Shown piece after piece: positions 14,779 through 21,675 of a stretch of 64,000 nt of DNA. Every line of letters starts with the position of its first letter. Position 1 is the stretch's first letter. A program made the translations under genes and the position numbers. The notes beneath the pieces are model-generated. The model worked only from the letters and a program-made list of their open reading frames with translations. It did not search any database and was not told the DNA's origin. The stretch is from Bacteroides zoogleoformans (GTDB taxonomy: Bacteria > Bacteroidota > Bacteroidia > Bacteroidales > Bacteroidaceae), in assembly GCF_002998435.1 (NCBI RefSeq), contig NZ_CP027231.1, positions 718,501-782,500 of the forward strand. The letters are read 5' to 3'.

Positions 14779-16788
14779 ATGTCACAACAAGAAGACGATT
14801 TGAGGGCATTGGCGAAAATCATGGATTTTCTGCGTGCCGTGAGTATTATTTTAGTGGTCATGAACGTGTACTGGTTCTGCTATGAAGCCATACGGCTCTG
14901 GAGCGTGGACATCGGCGTGGTGGACAGAATCCTGATGAATTTCAACCGCACGGCGGGGCTGTTCCGTTCCATCCTCTACACGAAACTGTTTGCCGTCCTC
15001 CTCCTTGCCCTGTCCTGTCTGGGAACGAAGGGCGTCAAGGGAGAGAAAATTACTTGGGGACGGATCTGGACGGCTCTTGCCGCAGGGTTCGTACTGTTCT
15101 TCCTCAACTGGTGGATACTGGCGTTGCCGCTACCGGTTGAAGCGGTGACGGGGCTTTACGTGCTGACCGTAGGCACGGGCTATGTATGCCTGCTGATGGG
15201 CGGTCTGTGGATGAGCCGCCTGTTGAAACACAACCTCATGGATGACGTGTTCAACAACGAGAACGAGAGCTTCATGCAGGAAACACGGCTCATCGAAAGC
15301 GAGTATTCGGTCAATCTGCCCACCCGCTTTTATTACAGGAAACGTTGGAACAACGGCTGGATTAACGTAGTGAATCCCTTCAGGGCTTCCATCGTATTGG
15401 GTACGCCGGGCAGCGGAAAGTCATACGCGGTGGTAAACAATTTTATCAAGCAGCAGATTGAGAAGGGCTTCTCGATGTATGTTTACGACTTCAAATTCAG
15501 CGACTTGTCCACGATAGCCTATAATCATCTGCTCAACCACCCGGAGGGATACAAGGTGAAGCCGAAGTTCTACGTGATAAACTTCGATGACCCGCGACGC
15601 TCGCACCGTTGCAATCCCATTCACCCGGACTTCATGGAGGATATTACGGACGCTTACGAAAGCGCGTACACCATCATGCTCAACTTAAACAAGAGTTGGG
15701 TGCAGAAGCAGGGCGACTTCTTTGTGGAATCGCCCATCATCCTCTTCGCGGCTATCATCTGGTATCTTAAAATTTTCCAAAATGGCAAGTATTGCACGTT
15801 CCCCCATGCCATCGAGTTCCTGAACCGCCGTTACGAGGATATCTTCCCGATACTGACATCTTACCCGGAATTGGAGAACTATCTCTCACCGTTCATGGAC
15901 GCGTGGCTCGGAGGGGCTGCCGAGCAGTTGATGGGGCAGATTGCATCGGCGAAAATCCCGCTGTCACGCATGATTTCCCCGCAGCTCTATTGGGTGATGT
16001 CGGACAGTGAGTTCACGCTGGACATCAACAATCCCAAAGAGCCGAAAATACTCTGCGTGGGCAACAATCCGGACCGTCAGAACATTTACGGGGCGGCTCT
16101 CGGTCTGTATAATTCCCGTATCGTGAAGCTCATCAACAAGAAAGGGATGTTGAAGTCGTCAGTTATCATCGACGAGCTTCCGACGATATATTTCAAGGGG
16201 CTGGACAACCTTATCGCCACCGCACGAAGCAACAAGGTTGCCGTATGTCTGGGATTTCAGGATTTCAGCCAGTTGGTGCGTGACTACGGGGACAAGGAGG
16301 CGAAAGTGGTGATGAACACCGTCGGCAATATTTTCTCCGGTCAGGTGGTGGGCGAAACCGCCAAGACGCTCTCGGAACGGTTCGGAAAGGTGTTGCAGAA
16401 ACGGCAGTCCATTTCCATCAACAGGCAGGATGTTTCCACCTCCATCAACACGCAGATGGACGCGCTTATCCCGCCGAGCAAGATTTCCGGCTTGACGCAG
16501 GGAATGTTTGTCGGTTCGGTGTCCGACAACTTCAACGAACGTATAGAACAGAAGATTTTCCACTGTGAGATTGTCGTGGATGCCGAGAAGGTCAAGCGCG
16601 AGGAGAAAGCCTACAAGCCGATACCCGTAATTACTGACTTCACGGACGAGGATGGCAAAGACTGCATGAAGGAAACAGTGCAGGCGAATTACAGGCGTAT
16701 CAAGGAGGAGGTGAAACAGATTGTCGCCGACGAGCTGGAACGCATCGCGGGTGACGAAAATCTGAAACATCTGTTGCAGCAGAAATAG
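14779..16788 (+). CDS. mobC: Type IV coupling protein MobC (VirD4-like, YWFCY domain)
   Basis: This 669-residue inner-membrane ATPase links the relaxosome to the secretion channel. The N-terminus has about four membrane helices and the signature MNVYWFCYEAIRLW that names the YWFCY domain of Bacteroidetes coupling proteins. Walker A is GTPGSGKS (about residue 208), Walker B SSVIIDELPTIYFKGL (about 460), and the ARSNKVAVCLGFQDFSQL segment is the usual TraG/VirD4 feature. The ATG at 14,779 (MSQQEDDL) lies 31 bp after mobB; the longer open frame overlaps mobB and lacks support. Confidence 0.95.
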   Translation: MSQQEDDLRALAKIMDFLRAVSIILVVMNVYWFCYEAIRLWSVDIGVVDRILMNFNRTAGLFRSILYTKLFAVLLLALSCLGTKGVKGEKITWGRIWTALAAGFVLFFLNWWILALPLPVEAVTGLYVLTVGTGYVCLLMGGLWMSRLLKHNLMDDVFNNENESFMQETRLIESEYSVNLPTRFYYRKRWNNGWINVVNPFRASIVLGTPGSGKSYAVVNNFIKQQIEKGFSMYVYDFKFSDLSTIAYNHLLNHPEGYKVKPKFYVINFDDPRRSHRCNPIHPDFMEDITDAYESAYTIMLNLNKSWVQKQGDFFVESPIILFAAIIWYLKIFQNGKYCTFPHAIEFLNRRYEDIFPILTSYPELENYLSPFMDAWLGGAAEQLMGQIASAKIPLSRMISPQLYWVMSDSEFTLDINNPKEPKILCVGNNPDRQNIYGAALGLYNSRIVKLINKKGMLKSSVIIDELPTIYFKGLDNLIATARSNKVAVCLGFQDFSQLVRDYGDKEAKVVMNTVGNIFSGQVVGETAKTLSERFGKVLQKRQSISINRQDVSTSINTQMDALIPPSKISGLTQGMFVGSVSDNFNERIEQKIFHCEIVVDAEKVKREEKAYKPIPVITDFTDEDGKDCMKETVQANYRRIKEEVKQIVADELERIAGDENLKHLLQQK

Positions 16789-16807
16789 TATATCCGTTTA
16801 TATATGG

Positions 16808-16845
16808 AAAATCCGTAGCCGACGACCGGTTACGGATTTTTATTT
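16808..16845 (+). terminator. Terminator of the mob operon
   Basis: A perfect 10-bp stem, AAAATCCGTA (16,808-16,817) with TACGGATTTT (16,831-16,840), encloses a 13-nt loop and is followed by T-rich sequence. It can act for the rightward mob operon and overlaps the last codons of the leftward gene at 16,830. Confidence 0.75.
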
Positions 16846-17222
16846 TCAGATTGGAGATGCTTGTTGATGGTGGTAATGACAAGCATGAGCAGATAGTTTT
16901 TCAGTTCTGTATCATCTTTTAGTAGTATGCTGTATTCTTCGGCGAAGATTCTCAACAGTCGGATTCTGAGTTTCGACATTTCCTCACCGAAAGGTATCTG
17001 CCGGTTTTCTTTCCAATACTCTATTGTTATAGAAGACGCCAACCATTTGAACTCCGCTTTCATTTCCTTGCGGAGTTTCTTGAAACGGGTTTGCTCGGTG
17101 ACAGGCGGGTCATTGTATGGCATCATATCAACCGGGTCATAAATGGATATGCAACCGATGCCGTAATCCATGATTACAGGCAAGTCTGCATCTGAATCTT
17201 TCTTATGTTTCTTCTTAGCCAT
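16830..17222 (-). CDS. Uncharacterised small protein, co-translated with the upstream AlbA_2 regulator
   Basis: A 130-residue protein I do not recognise. It has a very basic start (MAKKKHKKDSDAD), a central conserved-looking GIGCISIYDPVDMMPYNDPPV and a helical C-terminal half (FKKLRKEMKAEFKWLASSITIEYWK). No signal peptide or membrane segment is seen. Its ATG overlaps the stop of the preceding gene by eight bases (ATGGCTAA), so it is probably translated together with that gene and may act with it. The C-terminal codons overlap the mob terminator. Confidence 0.7.
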   Translation of the reverse strand: MAKKKHKKDSDADLPVIMDYGIGCISIYDPVDMMPYNDPPVTEQTRFKKLRKEMKAEFKWLASSITIEYWKENRQIPFGEEMSKLRIRLLRIFAEEYSILLKDDTELKNYLLMLVITTINKHLQSENKNP

Positions 17223-18678
17223 CCTTCCTGTTGCCTTTTGACAAAATGATTTTTCCAGCTTCAGTAAGCCTGTATTTTTGGTTGCGGTGCTTGGGATTTT
17301 CCGGATGGGTTTGTTCGACAAGTCCCTCTCTCAATGCAGGATTTAGGTAACTGGTAAGGAAATTATCACGTCCCCTCAAAGATAAACGCTCCATGATTTC
17401 TTTCAACGGCAAAATATCATTTCCCAAAGCTGATACAAGCGACATTACTTGTCCTGCTACTTGTCCTGCTACTTGTCCTGTTTCTTGTCCTGTTTCTTGT
17501 CCTGCCACCTTATATCTGAAGACAAGTTTCACTTCATTGGTTGTTATTTGATATTCAGGCTCCGGCAAATTAACCTTTTGACATTCTTCTATTATGAGAT
17601 TTATGCCGCGTCCCCAGCTCTCCAATACTTTTCGCACATAAAGCGTGTCTGCAATTAAAGGATTATGGGGCTTTGAACCATGTTCGGATTTGATTTTATT
17701 CATATCCCATTCGGACGGAAACGAACCGGGATTCTCTATTTCAACACGGTCATCATAGATGGCTATGGCTACCGAACCTCCAATATCACGGTAACTCCTG
17801 TGACATAGGGAGTTGATTACAGCTTCTCGTATAGCCTTATGCGGTATTTCCAAATGTTCCTCACGCTCCAATGCGTCCGTTGTTCCGGATAATGAAAGAT
17901 GTCTGAACACAAAAGCCATTGCCTCGTCAAGCAGATGGAACAAGTTCCCGTGTACCCGTTTGTTGTCTATAAATACGGTTTTGTCTGTACCTCTGAATCG
18001 GGCAAGTCGCAGCAAGTTCTGCGGATAATGTACCAGTTTCTTTTTGGCGAACAATACGGCGGCTGCATTTTTAAGTACACCGCCTTCAAGAAGATTCAGT
18101 TTTTCAAGTATGATAGGAACTTCGTCACCTGTCGATTCGGGTAAACGTCCGTACTCTATTCCTAAACGTACCGTCTTGTGGATTTCCTCTTCATCCAAAT
18201 CCGTAATCTTCAAATCGGTATTCGGGTAGGTTTCCCAGCTATGCCAGACTTTTTCATGCTGCAAAAGAAGTTCATTATACTTTGATTGTGGCATCGTTGT
18301 GGTCGCACTTTCCACCCGCATATATGGTCTTCCTTTATAGCAGAACGGACGGTTGAGCCTTGAATCTTCAACACGAAAAACAATTACTTTCTTCTCACTG
18401 TCCGGCAGCGGTGCATAAGATATTTGTACCATTGCCACAGGCTCCAACCGGTTGATCGCGTCCGCTATATCCCTCTTGGTCTTGTCGCTCACGTCTTGTC
18501 CGATGATTTTTTCCTTGTCGGTAACACCGAACAATACCGTGCCGCCTTCTCCGTTAAGGAAAGCGCAAAGCGTTTCCATGCCACGCTCCAACTGTCCGGT
18601 GGTTTCCTTGAACTCCACCCGTCCGCATTCTTTTTCGGCTATCAGCCGTTTTACTATGTCGAGGTTGTCTATGCTCAT
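17215..18678 (-). CDS. AlbA_2-type ATP-binding transcriptional regulator-like protein
   Basis: A 487-residue protein of the family with an N-terminal AlbA_2 (divergent AAA-4) nucleic-acid-binding domain (EFKETTGQL...FLNGEGGTVLFGVTD, residues 16-50) and a C-terminal ATP-binding domain with EAVINSLCHRSYRDIGGSVAIAIYDD and the GRGINLI motif. A Gly-Gln repeat linker (GQETGQETGQVAGQVAGQV, about 403-421) leads into a final winged-helix-like domain. Members are often annotated as ATP-dependent helicase or transcriptional regulator, but activity is unproven. The ATG at 18,678 (MSIDNLD) is preferred over the open frame to 18,768. Confidence 0.82.
   Translation of the reverse strand: MSIDNLDIVKRLIAEKECGRVEFKETTGQLERGMETLCAFLNGEGGTVLFGVTDKEKIIGQDVSDKTKRDIADAINRLEPVAMVQISYAPLPDSEKKVIVFRVEDSRLNRPFCYKGRPYMRVESATTTMPQSKYNELLLQHEKVWHSWETYPNTDLKITDLDEEEIHKTVRLGIEYGRLPESTGDEVPIILEKLNLLEGGVLKNAAAVLFAKKKLVHYPQNLLRLARFRGTDKTVFIDNKRVHGNLFHLLDEAMAFVFRHLSLSGTTDALEREEHLEIPHKAIREAVINSLCHRSYRDIGGSVAIAIYDDRVEIENPGSFPSEWDMNKIKSEHGSKPHNPLIADTLYVRKVLESWGRGINLIIEECQKVNLPEPEYQITTNEVKLVFRYKVAGQETGQETGQVAGQVAGQVMSLVSALGNDILPLKEIMERLSLRGRDNFLTSYLNPALREGLVEQTHPENPKHRNQKYRLTEAGKIILSKGNRKDG
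17447..17506 (-). repeat. Five 12-bp tandem repeats coding a GQxx linker
   Basis: Five consecutive 12-bp units (ACTTGTCCTGCT and variants on the plus strand) encode the repeating tetrapeptide GQET/GQVA. In-frame 12-bp slippage could change linker length without a frameshift. Confidence 0.85.
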
Positions 18679-18828
18679 ATACAATTCTGTAAGGTGGGTA
18701 CAAAGATAGTGCTTTTCGCTGGTTTTCGGGCGAATAGATAACGAAATGTATCTGCACGGCAGGTACAAAACCTACAAAAAATCAGAGAGTGGCATAACGT
18801 CACCCCCTGATTCATCATTGGTACAGGA

Positions 18829-19446
18829 TTATTTTCTCAAACGTTCCATTTCCTCGTCGCGGAGCATCTTCTCGTTCAGTTTCTCCTGCATCCTGTCAAG
18901 GAAGTAGGTGCGGCTTTCGTTCTTCCGTCGTTTGATGTCGATATAGAAGCGGTAGCAGTCCTTTGATTCGACACCGAAAATCTTGTAGAGGAGCGGGGCG
19001 AGCTGTTTGAGCGGCATGTTGCCGTTATTGATGCAGCCCATCTCGTTGATGCCGTAGATAAGTTCCACGAGGTCGATGGCGTTGCCCGTCCATTGCAGGG
19101 GTGAGGCGGGATTTTCGGTTGTGTTGTCGGAGGATGTACGGATGGGGATTAGTGGTGACACTTGGGGAGCGGCAAGGAACTTCTGCATCTTCCTAACGAA
19201 AGAGAGTGCCTTGCTGATGTAGGCTGCAACCTCCCTCTTTTCTTCGGGAAGATTGCGCACGGGATGGTGCTGCAACTCGATTTCAATGTAAGCCAGCGCG
19301 ATGATGGTGCGGGTGGTGTCCACATTGCCGTTGCATAGTTCGATCACTTGCGTGGCGAAAGCCGTGTATGCCGTTTCCATATTGCAGTCCCCGGCTTCGT
19401 TTATACGGCGGAAGAACTCTGTTTCCGTCAATAAGAAATAATTCAT
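18829..19446 (-). CDS. rteC: Excision-operon activator RteC
   Basis: A 205-residue protein of the RteC family, which in CTnDOT binds upstream of xis2c and switches on the excision operon. The N-terminal half is helical (ALAYIEIELQHHPVRNLPEEKREVAAYISKAL in parts), and the C-terminal half (TGNAIDLVELIYGINEMGCINNG...MPLKQLAPLLYKIFGVESKD) has the winged-helix pattern described for RteC. It is slightly shorter than the roughly 217-residue CTnDOT protein. Upstream are a terminator and a possible sigma-54-like promoter (19,508-19,522), fitting activation by RteB. Confidence 0.9.
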   Translation of the reverse strand: MNYFLLTETEFFRRINEAGDCNMETAYTAFATQVIELCNGNVDTTRTIIALAYIEIELQHHPVRNLPEEKREVAAYISKALSFVRKMQKFLAAPQVSPLIPIRTSSDNTTENPASPLQWTGNAIDLVELIYGINEMGCINNGNMPLKQLAPLLYKIFGVESKDCYRFYIDIKRRKNESRTYFLDRMQEKLNEKMLRDEEMERLRK

Positions 19447-19507
19447 GTCCTGTCAATTTTGAAATTTTACACTCTGTTTTTTCGGTATGCGCACATGAAT
19501 ATGATTG

Positions 19508-19522
19508 GCAAAAAGCGTGTCC
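19508..19522 (-). promoter_or_regulatory. Candidate sigma-54-type promoter for rteC
   Basis: The minus strand reads GGACACGCTTTTTGC, against the consensus TGGCACGnnnnTTGC: CACG and TTGC are intact, with two mismatches at the -24 end. Start would fall near 19,497, about 50 nt before rteC. RteB is an NtrC-type activator, which would need such a promoter. Confidence 0.35.
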
Positions 19523-19532
19523 ATAAAATAAA

Positions 19533-19566
19533 AAATCCGGCACGCTCTCTGCAAGGTGCTGGATTT
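19533..19566 (-). terminator. Terminator downstream of the reductase-like gene
   Basis: Minus-strand arms AAATCCAGCAC and GTGCCGGATTT form an 11-bp stem with one mismatch, followed by TTTTTTATTTT. It separates the reductase-like gene from rteC, so rteC needs its own promoter. Confidence 0.75.
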
Positions 19567-19657
19567 CAGAGTGATAATTTCGCGATTTATTTATCTGAAA
19601 GGAATTGTATTCAGCTTAAAGTGTTCATTTACTGAACATTCGTCCATTTTATGGACA

Positions 19658-20071
19658 TCAAACGCACGCTTTATAGATATGGCGGACCACTCCGTTGCGG
19701 TACACCTTCTGTGAGGTCAGCGTCCATTGTTCCTGCGGCAAGGCGGATTGGAAGAAACGCTTTCCCGTTCCGGCAATGAAAGGAATCGTGTAAAGTATGA
19801 TTTCATCCACCACACGCATACGCAGCAGCCCGTTGATGTAGTCCGCTTTTTCAGGAGTGACTTCCGCCAGATAGCAGATGTCTGTTGTGGATTTCCGCCA
19901 TTCGTCAAGCATGGAGATGGAATAATCCGGTGTGATATGATAAAGGGCGTTTTCCCTTATCTCATTGATGCCGCAATCTTCAAGGCGCAGTTCCTTATAC
20001 GCTTTGCAATATAACTCGGAGCTTTGACAACCGTCTATCGTGAGGACGGCAAGAATCTGTACTTTACCCAT
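19658..20071 (-). CDS. RibD/dihydrofolate reductase-like protein
   Basis: A 137-residue protein resembling the DHFR/RibD C-terminal reductase fold: a first strand VQILAVLTIDGCQSS, a central helix-strand unit (STTDICYLAEVTPEKADYINGLLR) and the closing VVDEIILYTIPFIAGTGKRFF, which matches the typical DEI.L...PV..G.G..LF pattern. It is shorter than full RibD-like reductases (about 175-200 residues), so the nucleotide-binding part is reduced. Substrate is unknown. Such genes are common beside rteABC in CTnDOT-like elements. A long structured RNA region with a terminator lies directly upstream. Confidence 0.8.
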   Translation of the reverse strand: MGKVQILAVLTIDGCQSSELYCKAYKELRLEDCGINEIRENALYHITPDYSISMLDEWRKSTTDICYLAEVTPEKADYINGLLRMRVVDEIILYTIPFIAGTGKRFFQSALPQEQWTLTSQKVYRNGVVRHIYKACV

Positions 20072-20097
20072 TATCGTTTCCTTTCGTTGGGCAAGGG

Positions 20098-20316
20098 CAA
20101 AAAAGTAGCGTGCAAATCACACTACTTTCAAGCGACGGCTCTGGTAAAGCCTTTTACGGAGAGTACGTGAATGCACGCTATGCGTAGGCATAGCATAAGC
20201 ATCACGCAATCGTCTCCGTAGTGTCAATTTACCAGATTTTCGCTCGAAACGCCTTGCGGTCTTATGTTATATATAGGCGGCAAAAGGCTCTGCCAGTCGC
20301 CGTTACCTTCTAATAT
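20098..20316 (-). ncRNA. Candidate structured RNA or attenuator upstream of the reductase-like gene
   Basis: A Bacteroides -7 box (TATCTTTG on the minus strand, 20,323-20,330) precedes about 220 nt of strongly folded sequence. Nested helices are CTGGTAAA/TTTACCAG (20,141-20,148 with 20,228-20,235), TACGGAGA/TCTCCGTA (20,155-20,162 with 20,213-20,220), CGTGA/TCACG and an apical GCTATGC-GTAG-GCATAGC (20,177-20,194). It ends in a 10-bp stem with six T residues (20,099-20,127), an intrinsic terminator 28 bp before the gene at 20,071. It may be a free RNA, a conditional attenuator, or simply the end of the rteB transcript. No known family is recognised. Confidence 0.55.
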
Positions 20317-20352
20317 GTCATGCAAAGATAGCCATTTTCAGCGAATTGCGGG

Positions 20353-21675
20353 CTATGGTTGCTCAAATTTATACTTCAATCCATATTCTTCCAGTTTATT
20401 ATAGAGTGTTGTCCTGCCTATTCCAAGCAATTCGGCAGCAACCTTCCGGTTCCCGCCAGCCTGCTTCAAAGCACGTATAATCCGCTCTTTATCTTCCTCT
20501 TCGTTGCGTAGGGAGAAGCCGACAACAGAGGTTGTTTCGGTTATTCCAAGTTCCAGATGCTCTTTCGTGACAAGTCCCGTCTGAGCCTGCAACACCGCAC
20601 CCATGATTTTCTGCCGAAGTTCGCGCACGTTACCCGGCCATGAATGGATCAGTAACACTTTCCGCGCTTCGGAACTGAAGCCACTAACATTGCATTCCAA
20701 TTCCTTATTGGCAATCTCACGGAAGAACTCCGCCAGCGGCATGATGTCCTCCTGACAGTCACGTAAGGGCAGAACGGTTATCTCGAAGTCATGTAGGCGG
20801 TATAACAAATCCTGTCGGAAACGCTTTTCATTGACCGCCTTTTCCAGATCCTCGTTGGTGGCGGCGATGATGCGGACGTTGAAACTGCGGTCGGACTTGT
20901 CGCCAACGGGACGGAACCGCCGTTCCTGTATGGCACGGAGTAACATCTGTTGGGTTTCCGGTGCGAGATTACCCACTTCATCCAAAAACAATGTGCCGCC
21001 TTCCGCCTCGTGGAAATAGCCTTTCTTTGTGTTTTCAGCACCAGTGAACGCTCCTTTAACGTGTCCGAAGAACGCCGATGGCGCAAGTTCTTTGGTGAGT
21101 GAGCCGCAGTCCACCGCCACGAAAGGCTTGCCTGAACGCTTGCTTTTATCGTGCAGTAGATGGGCAATATGCTCTTTGCCAGTACCGTTCTCCCCGAATA
21201 TCAGTACGCTCATGTCGGTAGGAGCTACCAGCCTTATCCGGTGCATGATTTTCTGAAAGGCTGAACCGTCACGGGCAAATACGGGCATGCGGCTTCGCCC
21301 GATATTCCGCTCTTTCAGTATGGTGCGGAGCAAAGGCACGAGTTTGTCCTCCACGAGTTGCTTGGGTATGTAGTCCAGCGAACCGAGTTTCATGCTTTCA
21401 ACCGCCGTATGTACTTCGGCATAGTCGGTCATGATGATGAACGGCTGCGTCATGCCTTCTTTGCGCATCCAGCGCAATAGGTCGATGCCGTCACCGTCAG
21501 GCAAACGCAAATCAGAAACTACTATATCATTGTCAGCGGCTTGTTGCAGAAGTTTCTTCGCTGTCGAGAGGTGGAAAGCCTGCACGGTACGGAATTTCTC
21601 CCGTGCCAGCAGGTTGCAGACAAACTCGCAATATACGATGTTGTCCTCCACCACGATGATTTTTGTTTTATCCAT
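20353..21675 (-). CDS. rteB: Response regulator RteB, NtrC-type
   Basis: A 440-residue activator of the RteA-RteB two-component pair. The receiver domain (1-120) has the phospho-acceptor Asp55 (IVVSDLRLPD). The AAA+ domain (about 130-370) has Walker A GENGTGKE (161-168), the sigma-54 contact loop GAFTGA (208-213) and Walker B GTLFLDEVGNL. A Fis-type helix-turn-helix closes the protein (GGNRKVAAELLGIGRTTLYNKLEEYG). In CTnDOT RteB activates rteC. The start overlaps the end of rteA by 8 bp, so the two are co-translated from the tetQ transcript. Confidence 0.96.
   Translation of the reverse strand: MDKTKIIVVEDNIVYCEFVCNLLAREKFRTVQAFHLSTAKKLLQQAADNDIVVSDLRLPDGDGIDLLRWMRKEGMTQPFIIMTDYAEVHTAVESMKLGSLDYIPKQLVEDKLVPLLRTILKERNIGRSRMPVFARDGSAFQKIMHRIRLVAPTDMSVLIFGENGTGKEHIAHLLHDKSKRSGKPFVAVDCGSLTKELAPSAFFGHVKGAFTGAENTKKGYFHEAEGGTLFLDEVGNLAPETQQMLLRAIQERRFRPVGDKSDRSFNVRIIAATNEDLEKAVNEKRFRQDLLYRLHDFEITVLPLRDCQEDIMPLAEFFREIANKELECNVSGFSSEARKVLLIHSWPGNVRELRQKIMGAVLQAQTGLVTKEHLELGITETTSVVGFSLRNEEEDKERIIRALKQAGGNRKVAAELLGIGRTTLYNKLEEYGLKYKFEQP

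Noticed and set aside
16808..16845. Attenuator for the small gene at 16,830
   Set aside because: The hairpin lies at the end of that gene, not in its leader, and fits a terminator of the mob operon better.
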